This document shows, in pieces, positions 46,127 to 58,278 of a stretch of DNA of 64,000 bases. Source of the DNA: Gordonia hirsuta DSM 44140 = NBRC 16056 (lineage in GTDB: Bacteria > Actinomycetota > Actinomycetes > Mycobacteriales > Mycobacteriaceae); contig NZ_BANT01000002.1 in assembly GCF_000333015.1 (NCBI RefSeq), positions 215,702-279,701 on the forward strand. Direction: 5' to 3'. The translations under genes and the position numbers were made by a program. Below the pieces are notes generated by a model, which was not told where the DNA came from, did not search any database, and worked only from the letters and a program-made list of their open reading frames with translations. Every line of letters begins with the position of its first letter. The first letter of the stretch is position 1.

Positions 46127-46990
46127 TCAGGAGGTCGGTGAGAGCAGCACCGCCTGTGCGGTGCGGCCCAGGTAGCCGCGGGTGTCGTACAACTCGCCGA
46201 CGGTCGCCGCGTATCCGTCGGCGCCGGCAGCCAAGTCTGAATCCACACCGATCCATGGTCCCTGCGGTACCCGGACCAGATGGACGGTGGTGTCGACGTT
46301 CATCCACGACCACTGCGTCGGATTCAATGCCGAGCCGATGCCGTTGGCGATGTCGATCACGGTGAACGCCGAGGCCAGATCGCTGGTGACTTCGCCCTTG
46401 ACCAACGGCAGCAGCGGGCGCAGCCAATATGCTGGGGTGGCGCCGTTGCGGCTGGTGGCCACCGCCGTCTCGACGGTGCCGATGAAGCCGATCTGGCCCC
46501 ACGGGATAGGTTCGTCGCCGATCTGCGGGAAACCGATGTGATGCTCCGCCTCGTCGACCCCAGGAGTCAGCGGGGGGCGGGGGAGCGACTGCACCTGTGA
46601 CGAATCTCGCGTCGTAAGCCGCCACGCTGTGGCTCGGCCGACCGTTCGGAAGGTGCCGTCGGGTTGCCGTTCTTCCAGTTCGGCGGCGATCTGACTGATC
46701 TGCCGGCCCGGCCGGGGGACCCAGGTGCGCACCCGGTTGACCTCGTGACTGATGGCACCGAGGATCTCCATCGTCACTCGCGAGAAGGCCTGACCGTCCG
46801 GAGCGGAGGACCCGCCGGTGGCCTGTTCCATGGCGCGGACCAGCAGCCCGGTCGGCGGCCCACCGTGTTGTAGCGCCGGTGACCACACGCTTGTGGTCGC
46901 CTGAGTCGGCTGAAAGTACTCGTAGTCGGCGTCGGCACCGTCGGGGACGGCGAGCGGCAGATAGTAAGCAGTCGATGTGGACTCTGTCAT
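46127..46990 (-). CDS. Double-hotdog (TesB-like) acyl-CoA thioesterase family protein
   Basis: A 287-residue protein with two hotdog modules. The first shows SPALQHGGPPTGLLVRAMEQ and FSRVTMEILGAI; the second contains SDLASAFTVIDIANGIGSALNPTQWSWMNVDTTVHLVRVPQGPWIGVDS, the usual TesB-like C-terminal block. The substrate is likely a fatty acyl-CoA, by family only. It is transcribed divergently from trmI across 180 bases. Confidence 0.82.
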   Translation of the reverse strand: MTESTSTAYYLPLAVPDGADADYEYFQPTQATTSVWSPALQHGGPPTGLLVRAMEQATGGSSAPDGQAFSRVTMEILGAISHEVNRVRTWVPRPGRQISQIAAELEERQPDGTFRTVGRATAWRLTTRDSSQVQSLPRPPLTPGVDEAEHHIGFPQIGDEPIPWGQIGFIGTVETAVATSRNGATPAYWLRPLLPLVKGEVTSDLASAFTVIDIANGIGSALNPTQWSWMNVDTTVHLVRVPQGPWIGVDSDLAAGADGYAATVGELYDTRGYLGRTAQAVLLSPTS

Positions 46991-48001
<1,011 letters not shown>

Positions 48002-48086
48002 GGATAAACTAGGTAAGGCAGGACTTAACGGGCCGACCGACCCGAGGCGAGCGACTCGCCGGTCCCGAGGCAAGGAGCAGGTGCGC

Positions 48087-49775
48087 ATGACTTCGTCCGA
48101 ACGCTCGACCGACCGACCGGGAGTCATCCGTGCCACTCCCGCCGAACTCGCCGAACGGATCGAGCAGCTGACCGCGCGCAACGAGAAGCTACTGACCACT
48201 CTCAAAGAGGCGCGCCAGCAGATGCTGCTGCTGCAGGAGGAGGTCGATCGGCTCGGACAACCGCCGAGCGGCTACGGCGTACTGGTGCGCACCTACGACG
48301 ACGACACCGTCGACGTGTTCACCTCCGGCCGCAAGATGCGACTGAACCTGTCGCCGAACATCGACGCCGATCAGCTTGAACGTGGCCAGATCCTGAGGCT
48401 GAACGAGGCCCTCAACGTGGTCGAGGCGCTCGGCTACGAGGGAGTCGGCGAGATCGGCACCCTGCGCGAGCTGCTGGGCGACGGCAGCCGCGCGCTGGTC
48501 GTGGGCCACACCGACGAGGAACGCGTCGTGCATCTGGCGACCGCGCTGGTGCACACCGGCGACGGCGGCTCGGCCACCCGGAAGCTGCGCCCCGGAGATT
48601 CGCTGCTCGTGGACACCAAAGCCGGCTTCGCGCTCGAACGCATCCCCAAGGCCGAGGTGGAGGATCTGGTTCTGGAGGAGGTGCCCGATGTCGATTACGA
48701 GGACATCGGCGGCCTGCGCCGGCAGATCGAACAGATCCGCGATGCGGTCGAACTACCCTTCCTGCACGGAGATCTGTTCCGCGAATACGATCTGCGGCCG
48801 CCGAAGGGGGTTCTGCTGTACGGCCCGCCCGGGTGCGGTAAGACGCTGATCGCCAAGGCGGTCGCCAATTCGCTGGCCCGCAAGATCGCTGAATCCCGGG
48901 GAGAGGATGCCCGCGAGGCGAAGAGCTATTTCCTCAACATCAAGGGCCCGGAGCTGCTCAATAAGTTCGTCGGTGAGACAGAACGCCACATCCGGCTGAT
49001 CTTCCAGCGTGCTCGGGAGAAGGCCTCCGAGGGCACTCCGGTGATCGTTTTCTTCGACGAGATGGATTCGATCTTCCGGACCCGCGGCTCGGGAGTGAGC
49101 TCGGATGTGGAGACCACCGTCGTCCCGCAGCTGCTGAGCGAGATCGACGGCGTCGAGGGGCTGGAGAACGTCATCGTCATCGGTGCCTCCAACCGCGAGG
49201 ACATGATCGACCCGGCGATCCTGCGGCCCGGCCGGCTGGATGTGAAGATCAAGATCGAACGCCCCGATGCCGAATCGGCGGTCGACATCTTCTCCAAGTA
49301 CCTGACCACCGATCTGCCCCTGCACCCCGACGATGTGGCCGAGTTCGGCGGCGACGCCCAGGCCTGCGTGGACGCGATGATCGAGCGGGTCGTCGAGCGC
49401 ATGTACGACGAGAGCGACGACAACCGCTTCCTGGAGGTGACCTACGCCAACGGCGACAAGGAGGTCATGTACTTCAAGGACTTCAACTCCGGGGCCATGA
49501 TCCAGAACGTGGTGGACCGGGCCAAGAAGTTCGCCATCAAAGAACAGCTGGACTCCGGGCGCGGCGGTCTGCGGATCGGGCACTTCCTCGATTCGATTCT
49601 CGACGAGTTCGCCGAGAACGAGGACCTGCCCAACACCACCAACCCCGACGACTGGGCACGGATCTCGGGCAAGAAGGGCGAACGGATCGTGTACATCCGC
49701 ACCCTGGTGACCGGGAAGGGCAACGGCGCGGCACGTTCGATCGATACCGAGTCGAACACCGGCCAGTACCTGTAG
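48087..49775 (+). CDS. mpa: Proteasome-associated AAA+ ATPase (Mpa/ARC)
   Basis: A 562-residue unfoldase for the Pup-proteasome. An N-terminal coiled coil (about 19-57) captures Pup, two OB domains follow (about 60-190), and the AAA domain has Walker A GPPGCGKT at 246-253 and Walker B DEMD at 324-327. The C-terminus ends GQYL, the tail that docks into the 20S alpha-ring. ATG 48087 has an AAGGAG Shine-Dalgarno; the frame extends upstream into trmI without meaning. Mtb Rv2115c is the counterpart. Confidence 0.96.
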   Translation: MTSSERSTDRPGVIRATPAELAERIEQLTARNEKLLTTLKEARQQMLLLQEEVDRLGQPPSGYGVLVRTYDDDTVDVFTSGRKMRLNLSPNIDADQLERGQILRLNEALNVVEALGYEGVGEIGTLRELLGDGSRALVVGHTDEERVVHLATALVHTGDGGSATRKLRPGDSLLVDTKAGFALERIPKAEVEDLVLEEVPDVDYEDIGGLRRQIEQIRDAVELPFLHGDLFREYDLRPPKGVLLYGPPGCGKTLIAKAVANSLARKIAESRGEDAREAKSYFLNIKGPELLNKFVGETERHIRLIFQRAREKASEGTPVIVFFDEMDSIFRTRGSGVSSDVETTVVPQLLSEIDGVEGLENVIVIGASNREDMIDPAILRPGRLDVKIKIERPDAESAVDIFSKYLTTDLPLHPDDVAEFGGDAQACVDAMIERVVERMYDESDDNRFLEVTYANGDKEVMYFKDFNSGAMIQNVVDRAKKFAIKEQLDSGRGGLRIGHFLDSILDEFAENEDLPNTTNPDDWARISGKKGERIVYIRTLVTGKGNGAARSIDTESNTGQYL

Positions 49776-49827
49776 GCCACGCCGCAGCCGTGACCGGAAC
49801 GAGCCCGGTAGGCGGCTAGGATAGCCC

Positions 49828-52407
49828 GTGATGAACAGCACCTCGCCGCCTCCGTTGCACGTCCGCGTCGACTCCGGGCCGGTCCAGATCATCACGGTCT
49901 CCCCGTCGACCCTGGGCCGCACGCCGGACAACGCGGTGATGCTGAATCATCCGCAGGTCTCCCGGACGCACCTGGCGTTCGTCTGGAGCCCGGGCGGCTG
50001 GATGGTGGTCGACCGAGGCAGCACCAACGGATTCTTCCTGCACGGAAGCCGTGTGCAGCAGACACCGGTCAACGGCACGACGATGCTCCGGCTCGGCGAT
50101 CCCCACACCGGGCCGATGCTCGAGGTCACGGCCCACGCCGGCGCATCGGCCCCGCCGAGGCAGCAGCCGCCGGTGCCGTCGCAGCCGATCGGGCGCCAGT
50201 CCCGGCCGCAACCACCGGTGCGACCGCACAGCGGACCGGCGAATCCGGGCCGCTTCCACTCCCGGCCGCAGCCCCCGACGCCGCAACCCCCGACGCCGCA
50301 GCCCCCGTCGGCACCGATACACAGCCAGCCCGCGAACCGGCCGGCGCCTCCGCCGGCATTCGGCAACCTTCCCGATGCGCCGCACCTGTCGGCACTGCAC
50401 AACAACGCCTCGGCGGTCTATCAGATCCCCGGTGAACTGCGCTCGGGCCGCGAGACGATCTCAGTGACCGGTGCCCAGACGATCGGCCGCACCCCCGACA
50501 ACGACATCGTCGTCGCCGATGTGCTGGCCTCGCGCCGGCACGCCCGATTGAGCTCGGTCGGCGGAGCCCTGGTGATCGAGGACCTGGGTAGCGTCAACGG
50601 CACATTCGTCAACGGGCACCGCATCACCGGCCGCCAGCAACTGGCCGAGAACGACGTCGTCACCATCGGCAACAGCGACTTCGTGGCCTCCGGGGGCAAC
50701 CTCAAGCGCGGGCAGGCCCGGGCGTTGGTCGGCGGCGGTCTGCAGCTGGACGGCATCGGCCTGACCGTCGACGGCGGCAAGGTGCTGCTCAATGACATCT
50801 GCTTCCAGGCGGCCCCGGGAAGTCTGACGGCCATCATCGGTCCCTCCGGCGCCGGAAAGTCGACCGTCTCCAAAATCGCTGCCGGACTGAACAGTCCGAC
50901 CGTCGGTGTGGTGACCTTCGAGGGCCGCAACGTCAACGCCGAATACGAGGCGCTGCGCAACCGCATCGGCATGGTTCCGCAGGATGACGTGCTGCACAGC
51001 AAGCTCACCGTGCGCCAGGCGCTGCGCTATGCCGCCGAACTACGCCTGCCGGCGGACCTGTCGACCGCCGACCGCGATCAGGTGATCGACGGTGTGCTGG
51101 CCGAGTTGTCGCTGACCGAGCACGCCCAGACCCGGATCGACAAGCTCTCGGGCGGTCAGCGCAAACGCGCCTCGGTGGCGATGGAACTGCTCACCGGCCC
51201 GTCCCTGCTGATCCTGGACGAGCCGACCTCCGGACTGGATCCAGCACTGGATCGTCAGGTGATGTACATGCTGCGCGATCTGGCCGACGCCGGCCGCGTG
51301 GTGCTGGTGGTGACCCATTCGGTGGCCCACCTGGACATCTGTGATCAGGTGTTGCTGCTGGCACCGGGCGGAAAGACCGCCTACTGCGGCGATCCGAAGA
51401 CCAAAGCCGTGGAGCTGGGCACCGACGACTGGGCCGAGATCTTCGAGCGCACCGCCCGCGAACCGGATGCCGTCTGGGAGGAATACCGCCGTCGGCACCC
51501 GCACCGTCCACCGCCGGCGGCGCCGGCGATGGGGCCGCCGGTCTCACCCCCGCAGGCCGAGCCGATGCGTCAGCTCAGCACCGTCGCCCGGCGACAGGTC
51601 CGGCTGATCTTCGCCGACACCGGCTATCTGGCGTTCCTGATCGCCCTGCCGGTGGTGTTGGGTCTGCTGACCCTGGTGATTCCGGGGGAGACCGGTTTCG
51701 GCCCGAACGTCTACAACGTCGCCGATGATCCTGCGTCGGGACTCAAAGAGGCGTCGGCGGCGCTGAAGCTACTGGTGGTGCTGGTGATCGGCGCGGCCTT
51801 CATGGGTGCGGCGCTCACGGTGCGCGACCTGGTGTCCGAGCGCGCGATCTACGAACGCGAACGGGCCGTGGGTCTTCGGCCGGGCGCCTATCTGGGCGCG
51901 AAGATCCTGGTCTTCTTCGTGCTGGCCGTCGTCCAATCGGCGATCATGGTGGGCCTGACCTATCTGATCCGAGCGACGCCGGAGCAGGGCGGGGTGCTGC
52001 TGCCGCCGGCCGCGTCGCTGTTCGTGGCCATCGCCGTGCTGGCCTGCGTCAGTACCCTGGTCGGCCTGGCGATCTCGGCATCGGTCAAATCCAACGAGCA
52101 GACCATGCCGCCGCTGGTGATCGTGGTGATGGTGCAGTTGGTGTTCTCCGGCGGACTGTTCGCCATCACCAGTGCCGGCGCCGCGCAACTGGCGTGGATC
52201 TTCCCCTCCTTCTGGGGATACGCCGCCGCCGCCCAGGCCGTCGATCTTCCGGAGACCAATGCGATGGCCGAACAGGTCACCTCCGGCAAGTACCAGTTGT
52301 GGGAGCCGTCGGTGGTGCACGTGAGCCTGTGCTACGCGGTGCTGATCGTGATGGGCATGGCACTGGGGGCGCTGATCTACTCGCGGCTGCGGCTGCGCAG
52401 GCGCTGA
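49828..52407 (+). CDS. FHA-FHA-ABC exporter (Rv1747-like)
   Basis: An 859-residue half-transporter. FHA1 (about 10-98) has GRTPDN, SRTH and GSTNGF; a Pro-rich linker (about 103-178) holds the PTPQPPTPQ threonines; FHA2 (about 197-288) has [14 protein letters not shown] and GSVNGT. The ABC domain has Walker A GPSGAGKS (337-344), the signature LSGGQRKR and Walker [11 protein letters not shown]. Six membrane helices of ABC-2 type end the protein. FHA domains bind phosphothreonine, so Ser/Thr kinases probably control it. TAGGAT lies 5 bases before GTG 49828 and 8 before ATG 49831; the message is probably leaderless. It stands between mpa and dop, unlike the Mtb order. Confidence 0.92.
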   Translation: MMNSTSPPPLHVRVDSGPVQIITVSPSTLGRTPDNAVMLNHPQVSRTHLAFVWSPGGWMVVDRGSTNGFFLHGSRVQQTPVNGTTMLRLGDPHTGPMLEVTAHAGASAPPRQQPPVPSQPIGRQSRPQPPVRPHSGPANPGRFHSRPQPPTPQPPTPQPPSAPIHSQPANRPAPPPAFGNLPDAPHLSALHNNASAVYQIPGELRSGRETISVTGAQTIGRTPDNDIVVADVLASRRHARLSSVGGALVIEDLGSVNGTFVNGHRITGRQQLAENDVVTIGNSDFVASGGNLKRGQARALVGGGLQLDGIGLTVDGGKVLLNDICFQAAPGSLTAIIGPSGAGKSTVSKIAAGLNSPTVGVVTFEGRNVNAEYEALRNRIGMVPQDDVLHSKLTVRQALRYAAELRLPADLSTADRDQVIDGVLAELSLTEHAQTRIDKLSGGQRKRASVAMELLTGPSLLILDEPTSGLDPALDRQVMYMLRDLADAGRVVLVVTHSVAHLDICDQVLLLAPGGKTAYCGDPKTKAVELGTDDWAEIFERTAREPDAVWEEYRRRHPHRPPPAAPAMGPPVSPPQAEPMRQLSTVARRQVRLIFADTGYLAFLIALPVVLGLLTLVIPGETGFGPNVYNVADDPASGLKEASAALKLLVVLVIGAAFMGAALTVRDLVSERAIYERERAVGLRPGAYLGAKILVFFVLAVVQSAIMVGLTYLIRATPEQGGVLLPPAASLFVAIAVLACVSTLVGLAISASVKSNEQTMPPLVIVVMVQLVFSGGLFAITSAGAAQLAWIFPSFWGYAAAAQAVDLPETNAMAEQVTSGKYQLWEPSVVHVSLCYAVLIVMGMALGALIYSRLRLRRR
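50268..50310 (+). repeat. 15-base tandem repeat in the FHA linker (QPPTP)
   Basis: The unit CAGCCCCCGACGCCG recurs with single-base changes about three times, encoding [14 protein letters not shown]. Each unit supplies a proline-flanked threonine that could be a kinase target. Confidence 0.7.
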
Positions 52408-52475
52408 GGCCAGCGCGGCGGTACGGGGCCGACACCGTCGCCGGCGCCGCGGCGGCAGGGCATAGGGTGTCAGAC

Positions 52476-53978
52476 ATGGATCGCATCATCGGTACGGAAG
52501 TGGAATACGGCATCTCCGCTCCGGGGGATCGGAGCGCCAACCCGATCATGACCTCCACACAGGCGGTTCTGGCCTACGCGGCTGCGGCCAATGTGCCGCG
52601 TCGAGACAAGCGCACCCGCTGGGACTACGACGTTGAATCGCCGATGCGCGACGCGCGCGGCTACGACCTGGGCCACCATCGTGGACCGGCACCGATCATC
52701 GACGCCGACGAGATCGGTGCGGCCAACATGATCCTGACCAACGGCGCCCGGCTGTACGTCGATCACGCGCACCCGGAGTATTCGGCGCCGGAGGTCCGCG
52801 ATCCGCTGGATGCGGTGATCTGGGACAAGGCCGGCGAACGGGTGATGGAGGCCGCCGCCCGGCATGTGGCCAGCGTTCCCGGCGCGCCGAAACTGCAGTT
52901 GTACAAGAACAACATCGACGGCAAGGGTGCCTCCTACGGCACCCACGAGAACTATCTGATGCGGCGGGACACCCCCTTCGATGCGGTCATCGCCGGTCTG
53001 ATGCCCTTCTTCGCCTCGCGGCAGGTGATCTGCGGATCCGGCCGGGTCGGTATCGGCCAGCACGGCGAGGAGGACGGCTATCAGCTCAGCCAGCGCGCCG
53101 ACTACATCGAGGTGGAGGTCGGGCTGGAGACCACCCTCAAACGCGGCATCATCAATACTCGCGACGAGCCGCACGCCGAACCGGACAAGTACCGCCGGCT
53201 GCACGTGATCATCGGTGATGCGAATCTGGCCGAGACGGCCACCTACCTCAAGGTCGGGACCACCGCGCTGGTCCTGGATCTGATCGAGGCCGGTGAAGAT
53301 CTGTCGGATCTGGCGCTGGCCTGGCCGGTGAACGCCGTGCACGAGATCAGCCACGACCCGACCCTGACCACAGCGGTCGCCCTCGCCGACGGCCGCGAAC
53401 TGACCGGACTGGCGCTGCAGCGCGAATACCTGGACCGGGTGCGCCGCTTCCAGGCCGGCCGGGCCCACGACGATCCGCGCGCCGACCATGTGATCGCCAC
53501 CTGGGCCGAGGTGCTCGACAAACTCGAACGCGATCCGATGGAATGCGCCGAGATCCTGGACTGGCCGGCCAAACTCCGGCTGCTGGAGGGTTTCCGCCGG
53601 CGCGAGGGCCTGAGCTGGGGCGCGCCTCGCCTGAAGCTGATCGACCTGCAGTACTCGGATGTGCGGCTGGACAAGGGCCTGTACAACCGCCTGGTGGCCC
53701 GCGGATCCATGCAGCGGCTGGTCACCGAGGAACAGGTGCAGTGGGCGGTCACCAACCCGCCGGAGGATACCCGCGCCTACTTCCGCGGCCGCTGCGTGAG
53801 CCGGTTCGGCGCCGACGTCGCCGCAGCCAGCTGGGATTCGGTGATCTTCGATCTGGGCGAGGACAACCTGGTGCGCATCCCCACCCTGGAACCGCTGCGC
53901 GGCACCAAAGAACTGGTGGGCGAGGTCCTCGAGCGTTCGCAGTCCGCGGCTGAACTCGTGGCCGCGCTGGCGCCGTAG
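52476..53978 (+). CDS. dop: Pup deamidase/depupylase
   Basis: A 500-residue member of the carboxylate-amine ligase (glutamine-synthetase-like) fold. [14 protein letters not shown] carries the Mg-binding Glu cluster, [21 protein letters not shown] and INTRDEPHA are the shared Dop/PafA motifs, and the Asn/Pro-rich Dop loop region (GRSANP to [13 protein letters not shown]) distinguishes it from PafA. It converts Pup-Gln to Pup-Glu and removes Pup from substrates. TAGGGT (52463-52468) lies 7 bases before the ATG, predicting a leaderless transcript. Mtb Rv2112c is the counterpart. Confidence 0.96.
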   Translation: MDRIIGTEVEYGISAPGDRSANPIMTSTQAVLAYAAAANVPRRDKRTRWDYDVESPMRDARGYDLGHHRGPAPIIDADEIGAANMILTNGARLYVDHAHPEYSAPEVRDPLDAVIWDKAGERVMEAAARHVASVPGAPKLQLYKNNIDGKGASYGTHENYLMRRDTPFDAVIAGLMPFFASRQVICGSGRVGIGQHGEEDGYQLSQRADYIEVEVGLETTLKRGIINTRDEPHAEPDKYRRLHVIIGDANLAETATYLKVGTTALVLDLIEAGEDLSDLALAWPVNAVHEISHDPTLTTAVALADGRELTGLALQREYLDRVRRFQAGRAHDDPRADHVIATWAEVLDKLERDPMECAEILDWPAKLRLLEGFRRREGLSWGAPRLKLIDLQYSDVRLDKGLYNRLVARGSMQRLVTEEQVQWAVTNPPEDTRAYFRGRCVSRFGADVAAASWDSVIFDLGEDNLVRIPTLEPLRGTKELVGEVLERSQSAAELVAALAP

Positions 53979-54011
53979 AGCGCGCCCGGGTCCGAACCGG
54001 GCCTGCCCCGG

Positions 54012-54017
54012 TAGGGT
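54012..54017 (+). promoter_or_regulatory. Probable -10 element of the pup-prcB-prcA operon
   Basis: TAGGGT (54012-54017), about 30 bases before pup, leaves room for a leader carrying AGGAGG at 54036-54041. A small GC hairpin (GCCCGG/CCGGGC, around 53983-54001) between dop and this promoter may terminate the dop message. Confidence 0.5.
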
Positions 54018-54046
54018 GGGCTTACTTACTTTTTCAGGAGGCGATG

Positions 54047-54238
54047 ATGGCGCAGGAGCAGACCAAACGCGGCGGCGGCAGCGGCGACGACGACCCGATC
54101 GGCGGCGGCCCGGCCGGGCAGGAGCGTCGCGAACTGCTGACCAGCGAGACCGATGATCTGCTCGACGAGATCGACGACGTGCTCGAGGAGAACGCCGAAG
54201 ACTTCGTGAAGGCCTACGTCCAGAAGGGCGGCCAGTGA
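54047..54238 (+). CDS. pup: Prokaryotic ubiquitin-like protein Pup
   Basis: A 63-residue disordered protein starting [11 protein letters not shown] and ending [10 protein letters not shown]. The terminal Gln is the form that Dop must deamidate before PafA ligates it to lysines. The helical Mpa-binding segment (about 24-53, [25 protein letters not shown]) is intact. I prefer ATG 54047, 5 bases after AGGAGG, to ATG 54044. The stop overlaps the GTG of prcB by 4 bases. Confidence 0.96.
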   Translation: MAQEQTKRGGGSGDDDPIGGGPAGQERRELLTSETDDLLDEIDDVLEENAEDFVKAYVQKGGQ

Positions 54239-55089
54239 ACGACGTCTCGTCGTTCAGCGAGTTCCTGCGTGCCACCGCTCCGGACCGACTGCCCGGCGGA
54301 GGTCTGCTGAGCTCCGGAACGGGCGACGGCGCGGCGCACGGCGGTCGGCCCCGGCCGGGCGATCTGGCCCCGCACGGCACCACCATCGTGGCGGTGGCCT
54401 ACCCGGGTGGGGTCGTCCTGGCCGGGGATCGTCGTTCCACGATGGGCCATGTCATCGCCACCCGCGATGTGCAGAAGGTGTTCGTCACCGATCAGACCTC
54501 GGCGGCCGGGATCGCCGGTACCGCCGGCGTGGCATTCGAACTGGTCAAATTGTTCACCGTCGAACTCGAGCACTACGAGAAGATCGAGGGTGTCCCACTG
54601 ACCCTGGACGGAAAGGTCACGCGTTTGGCGTCGATGGTCCGCGGGAATCTGGGAGCGGCCCTGCAAGGACTGACCGCGCTGCCGTTGTTCGTCGGCTACG
54701 ACGGGGCGAACCAGACCGGTGAGGCCGGCGCCGGCCGGATCTTCTCCTTCGATGTGGCCGGGGCCCGGCACGAGGAACGCGCCGGCTACGACGCGATCGG
54801 ATCGGGCGCGGTCTACGCCAAATCGTCGCTGAAGAAGCTGTACCACCCCGAGGTGACCGGTGACCAGGCGCTGGCGCTGGCGGTGGAGGCGCTCTACGAC
54901 GCCGCCGACGACGATTCGGCCACCGGCGGACCCGATCTGGTGCGACGGATCTTCCCCACGGCGGTCCGGGTGGATGCCGCCGGTTCCCGGCAGGTCCCCG
55001 AACGCCAGATCGCGAGTGCCGCCGAAGCGGTGATCGCCCGGCGACGGGCCGAAGCCGGGAGTGCGTCGGCGCAGGAGGAGCAGCGATGA
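54235..55089 (+). CDS. prcB: 20S proteasome beta subunit
   Basis: A 284-residue precursor. A 48-residue propeptide ends in HG, and autocleavage exposes catalytic Thr49 ([20 protein letters not shown]). The mature 236 residues match the threonine-protease fold, including [21 protein letters not shown] and [24 protein letters not shown] 54235 overlaps the pup stop; the gene overlaps prcA by 4 bases. Mtb Rv2110c is the counterpart. Confidence 0.96.
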   Translation: MNDVSSFSEFLRATAPDRLPGGGLLSSGTGDGAAHGGRPRPGDLAPHGTTIVAVAYPGGVVLAGDRRSTMGHVIATRDVQKVFVTDQTSAAGIAGTAGVAFELVKLFTVELEHYEKIEGVPLTLDGKVTRLASMVRGNLGAALQGLTALPLFVGYDGANQTGEAGAGRIFSFDVAGARHEERAGYDAIGSGAVYAKSSLKKLYHPEVTGDQALALAVEALYDAADDDSATGGPDLVRRIFPTAVRVDAAGSRQVPERQIASAAEAVIARRRAEAGSASAQEEQR

Positions 55090-55880
55090 CCTTCCCGTAC
55101 TACGCCAGTGCCGAACAGATCATGCGCGATCGATCAGAACTGGCGCGCAAAGGCATCGCCCGCGGCCGCAGCGTCGTGGCGCTGACCTACGGACAGGCCG
55201 AGGCCGGTCACGACGGCTCCGGATCGGTGGGAGAATCGGCCGGGGTGCTGTTCGTCGCCCACAACCCGTCGAACACGCTGCGCAAGGTCAGCGAAATCTA
55301 CGACCGCATCGGCTTCGCCGCGGTCGGCAAATACAACGAGTTCGAGTCCCTGCGCCGGGCCGGCATCCAGCTGGCCGACCTGCGCGGCTACAGCTACGAC
55401 CGGGCCGATGTGACTGGACTGTCCCTGGCCACCGCCTACGCCACCACCCTGGGCACCGTGTTCACCGAGCAGCCCAAACCCTACGAGGTGGAACTGTGTG
55501 TGGCCGAGGTCGCCCAACCCGGCCGGGACACACCCTCGCAGCTCTACCGCATCGGTTACGACGGCTCGATCTCCGATGAGAGCGCGTTTCTGGTGATGGG
55601 TGGCACCACCGAACCGATCGTCGCTGCGATGACGACGGGTTACCGGCCGGCGATGACGCTGGCGCAGGCACTCGCGGTGGCTGTCGAGGCGCTCTCGGCC
55701 ACCGGCGACGGCGCCAAATCCGATACCGCCGATGCGGCGCAGAACGCCGACAAGGCTGCCGCCGGATCCCGACTGACCGCCGACCAGCTGGAGGTGGCGG
55801 TCCTGGATCGCCGCCGGCCCCGCCGTGCCTTCGAACGCCTGTCGACCGCCCGGATCGTCGAAATACTCGAACAGGAGTGA
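55086..55880 (+). CDS. prcA: 20S proteasome alpha subunit
   Basis: A 264-residue subunit. The N-terminal [31 protein letters not shown] forms the gate and the outer-ring helix that Mpa opens. [31 protein letters not shown] and [21 protein letters not shown] are conserved ring contacts. An Ala/Asp-rich insert (about 200-230) and a charged C-terminus follow. It overlaps prcB and is followed 5 bases later by pafA, whereas in Mtb about ten genes separate the two. Confidence 0.96.
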   Translation: MTFPYYASAEQIMRDRSELARKGIARGRSVVALTYGQAEAGHDGSGSVGESAGVLFVAHNPSNTLRKVSEIYDRIGFAAVGKYNEFESLRRAGIQLADLRGYSYDRADVTGLSLATAYATTLGTVFTEQPKPYEVELCVAEVAQPGRDTPSQLYRIGYDGSISDESAFLVMGGTTEPIVAAMTTGYRPAMTLAQALAVAVEALSATGDGAKSDTADAAQNADKAAAGSRLTADQLEVAVLDRRRPRRAFERLSTARIVEILEQE

Positions 55881-55885
55881 GCGTG

Positions 55886-57244
55886 ATGGAACGCCGCATC
55901 ATGGGGATCGAGACCGAGTTCGGGATCACCTGCACCATGGACGGGCAGCGCCGTCTGGGTCCGGACGAGGTGGCCCGGTATCTGTTCCGGCGGGTCGTGG
56001 CCTGGGGGCGCTCGTCGAATGTCTTCCTGCCGAACGGATCGCGACTGTACCTCGACGTCGGCTCGCATCCGGAGTATGCGACCGCCGAATGCGATTCGGT
56101 GCATCAGCTGGTGGCCCACGACCGGGCCGGTGAACGCATCCTCGAAGAGCTGATGATCGACGCCGAACAGCGCCTGGCAGAGGAGGGGATCGGCGGGGAC
56201 ATCTACCTGTTCAAGAACAACACCGATTCGGCCGGCAACTCCTACGGCTGCCACGAGAACTATCTGGTCTCGCGCACCGGCGAATTCGGGCGTGTCTCCG
56301 ATGTGCTGCTGCCGTTCCTGGTGACCCGGCAACTGATCTGCGGGGCCGGGAAGGTCATGACGATCGGCAACGAATCCCGCTACTGCCTGTCCCAGCGCGC
56401 CGACCACGTCTGGGAGGGCGTCTCGTCGGCGACCACGCGGTCCCGGCCGATCATCAACACCCGCGACGAGCCGCACGCCGACGCCGAGAAATACCGGCGC
56501 ATGCACGTGATCGTGGGCGACTCGAACATGTCCGAGACCACCACGATGCTCAAGGTGGGCTCGGCGCTACTGGTGCTGGAGATGATCGAGTCCGGCATCA
56601 GTTTCCGCGACTTCGCGCTGGACAATGCGATCCGGGCCATCCGCGACGTCAGCCACGACCCGACCGGCCGCCACGAGATCCGGCTGGCCGGCGGGCGCAC
56701 CGCCACCGCACTGTCGATCCAGCGTGAATACCATGCCTGCGCCGTCACCCATCTGGCCGGGCGCAGCCCCGATCCGGTGTTCGATCGAGTGGTCGACCTG
56801 TGGGGCCGGACCCTCGATGCCGTCGAATCCGGCGACTTCAGCCAGGTGGACACCGAGATCGACTGGGTGATCAAACGCAAACTGCTGCAGCGCTACCAGG
56901 ATCGTTACGGAATGGACCTGGGCGATGCGAAGATCGCGCAGCTGGACCTGGCCTATCACGACATCCGGCGTGGTCGCGGCATCTTCGATCTGCTCTCGCG
57001 CAAGGGACTGGCCGCCCGCATCACCACCGACGAGGAGATCGACCGTGCGGTCGACGAGCCGCCGCAGACCACCCGGGCCAAGCTCCGCGGCGATTTCATC
57101 CGGGCCGCCCAGGCTGCCGAACGCGACTTCACGGTCGACTGGGTCCACCTCAAGCTCAATGACCAAGCCCAGCGGACCGTGCTCTGCAAGGACCCCTTCC
57201 GAAACGTCGACGAGCGCGTCGAACGCCTGATCGCCTCCCTGTGA
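55886..57244 (+). CDS. pafA: Pup ligase
   Basis: A 452-residue ligase paralogous to Dop. [15 protein letters not shown] (Mg-binding Glu), [23 protein letters not shown] and [28 protein letters not shown] are the shared nucleotide and Pup-binding elements; the Dop loop is missing. It phosphorylates the Pup C-terminal Glu and forms an isopeptide bond to substrate Lys. AGGAG 8 bases before ATG 55886 fixes the start; an in-frame GTG at 55877 lies on the prcA stop. Mtb Rv2097c is the counterpart. Confidence 0.97.
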   Translation: MERRIMGIETEFGITCTMDGQRRLGPDEVARYLFRRVVAWGRSSNVFLPNGSRLYLDVGSHPEYATAECDSVHQLVAHDRAGERILEELMIDAEQRLAEEGIGGDIYLFKNNTDSAGNSYGCHENYLVSRTGEFGRVSDVLLPFLVTRQLICGAGKVMTIGNESRYCLSQRADHVWEGVSSATTRSRPIINTRDEPHADAEKYRRMHVIVGDSNMSETTTMLKVGSALLVLEMIESGISFRDFALDNAIRAIRDVSHDPTGRHEIRLAGGRTATALSIQREYHACAVTHLAGRSPDPVFDRVVDLWGRTLDAVESGDFSQVDTEIDWVIKRKLLQRYQDRYGMDLGDAKIAQLDLAYHDIRRGRGIFDLLSRKGLAARITTDEEIDRAVDEPPQTTRAKLRGDFIRAAQAAERDFTVDWVHLKLNDQAQRTVLCKDPFRNVDERVERLIASL

Positions 57245-57261
57245 CGACTATCCTCTAGACC

Positions 57262-58278
57262 GTGGCCCCTGCGAAGATCGCCAAGAGTGAACGACTGCTC
57301 AATCTCGTCATCTGCCTGATGTCGGCCAAGACCTATGTCACCGCCGAATATCTGCGCAAGAACGTGGTGGGCTACGCCGACGGAGAGCAGAGCGCCGAGA
57401 CCTTCAAGCGGATGCTCGAACGCGATAAGAACGAGTTGCGCGCCCTGGGGATCCCCGTGGAGACCGGCAGTGCACCCCTCGGCGGTGACGAGGGCTACCG
57501 CATCAAGCCGGAGAGCTACGCACTCGGCGAGGTGAACCTCGATCGCGACGAAGCGGCAGCGGTCGCGGCGGCAGCGGCCGTCTGGCACGAACCGGAGGTC
57601 GCCGTCGAATCGCAGACCGCCGTACTCAAACTCAAAGCCGCGGGACTGGATGTGACCCGCCCCGAGGAGCTGGGTTTCGGGCAGCCCGGCGGCGGCCGGT
57701 CCCTGGGGGACGAGCGAGCGGTGCGCGCACTGATCTCGGCGACCACCGAGGGCCGGGCGGTGACCTTCACCCACCGCACCGCCGGGGCCACCGCGCAGCG
57801 CAGCCTGGAGCCGTGGGGGCTGGTCAGCGACGGCGGCCGGCTCTACGTCGTCGGGCACGACCGGGATCGCGGGCAGACCCGCACCTTCCGGGTCTCCCGG
57901 ATCTCCGAGGTCGAGGCGATCGGCGAGGCCGGTGGGGTCACCGTGCCCGAGGGCACCGATGTGCGAGCCCTGGTGACCGCGGCGGTGGCCCGGGGCTCGG
58001 GGGAGAAGTCCACGGCCCGCCTGTGGCTGGCCGACGGGCGGGCGCACGATCTGCGCCGCAACGCGGTGCAGGTGCACGCCGCCGACTTCGACGGCGAACC
58101 GGGACACGAGGCGGTGGTCGAGATCTCCTCCCGCTCGACGCTGATGCGGTCGATCCTGGCCGCCGGCCGCGATGTGGTGGTGCTGGATCCACCGGAACTG
58201 GTTGCGGCGGTGATCGCCGAACTCGACGCGCTGGCCGTCTCGGCGCAGGCTCCGGCCGAAAAGGAGTCGACGCGATGA
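57262..58278 (+). CDS. pafB: PafB, WYL-domain transcriptional activator subunit
   Basis: A 338-residue protein with an N-terminal winged helix (SERLLNLVICLMSAKTYVTAEYLRKNV), a WYL-like domain (RSLEPWGLVSDGGRLYVVGHDRDRGQTRTFRVSRI, about 175-215) and a WCX C-terminal extension. With PafC it forms the activator of the RecA/LexA-independent DNA-damage response in mycobacteria. TATCCT lies 7 bases before GTG 57262, so the pafB-pafC message is probably leaderless and separate from pafA. Mtb Rv2096c is the counterpart. Confidence 0.93.
   Translation: MAPAKIAKSERLLNLVICLMSAKTYVTAEYLRKNVVGYADGEQSAETFKRMLERDKNELRALGIPVETGSAPLGGDEGYRIKPESYALGEVNLDRDEAAAVAAAAAVWHEPEVAVESQTAVLKLKAAGLDVTRPEELGFGQPGGGRSLGDERAVRALISATTEGRAVTFTHRTAGATAQRSLEPWGLVSDGGRLYVVGHDRDRGQTRTFRVSRISEVEAIGEAGGVTVPEGTDVRALVTAAVARGSGEKSTARLWLADGRAHDLRRNAVQVHAADFDGEPGHEAVVEISSRSTLMRSILAAGRDVVVLDPPELVAAVIAELDALAVSAQAPAEKESTR

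Noticed and set aside
48009..48027. A partial iron-box-like sequence (AGGTAAGGC half-site) upstream of mpa
   Set aside because: Only the left half fits; the right half is broken (14/19). Promoter-like A/T-rich sequence easily gives this, and iron control of mpa has no other support.
54011..54029. A second iron-box-like sequence (TAGGGTGGGCTTACTTA) upstream of pup
   Set aside because: About 14/19 matches with the central symmetry poor; it overlaps the -10, where such bases are expected. Not comparable to the box at 5658-5676.
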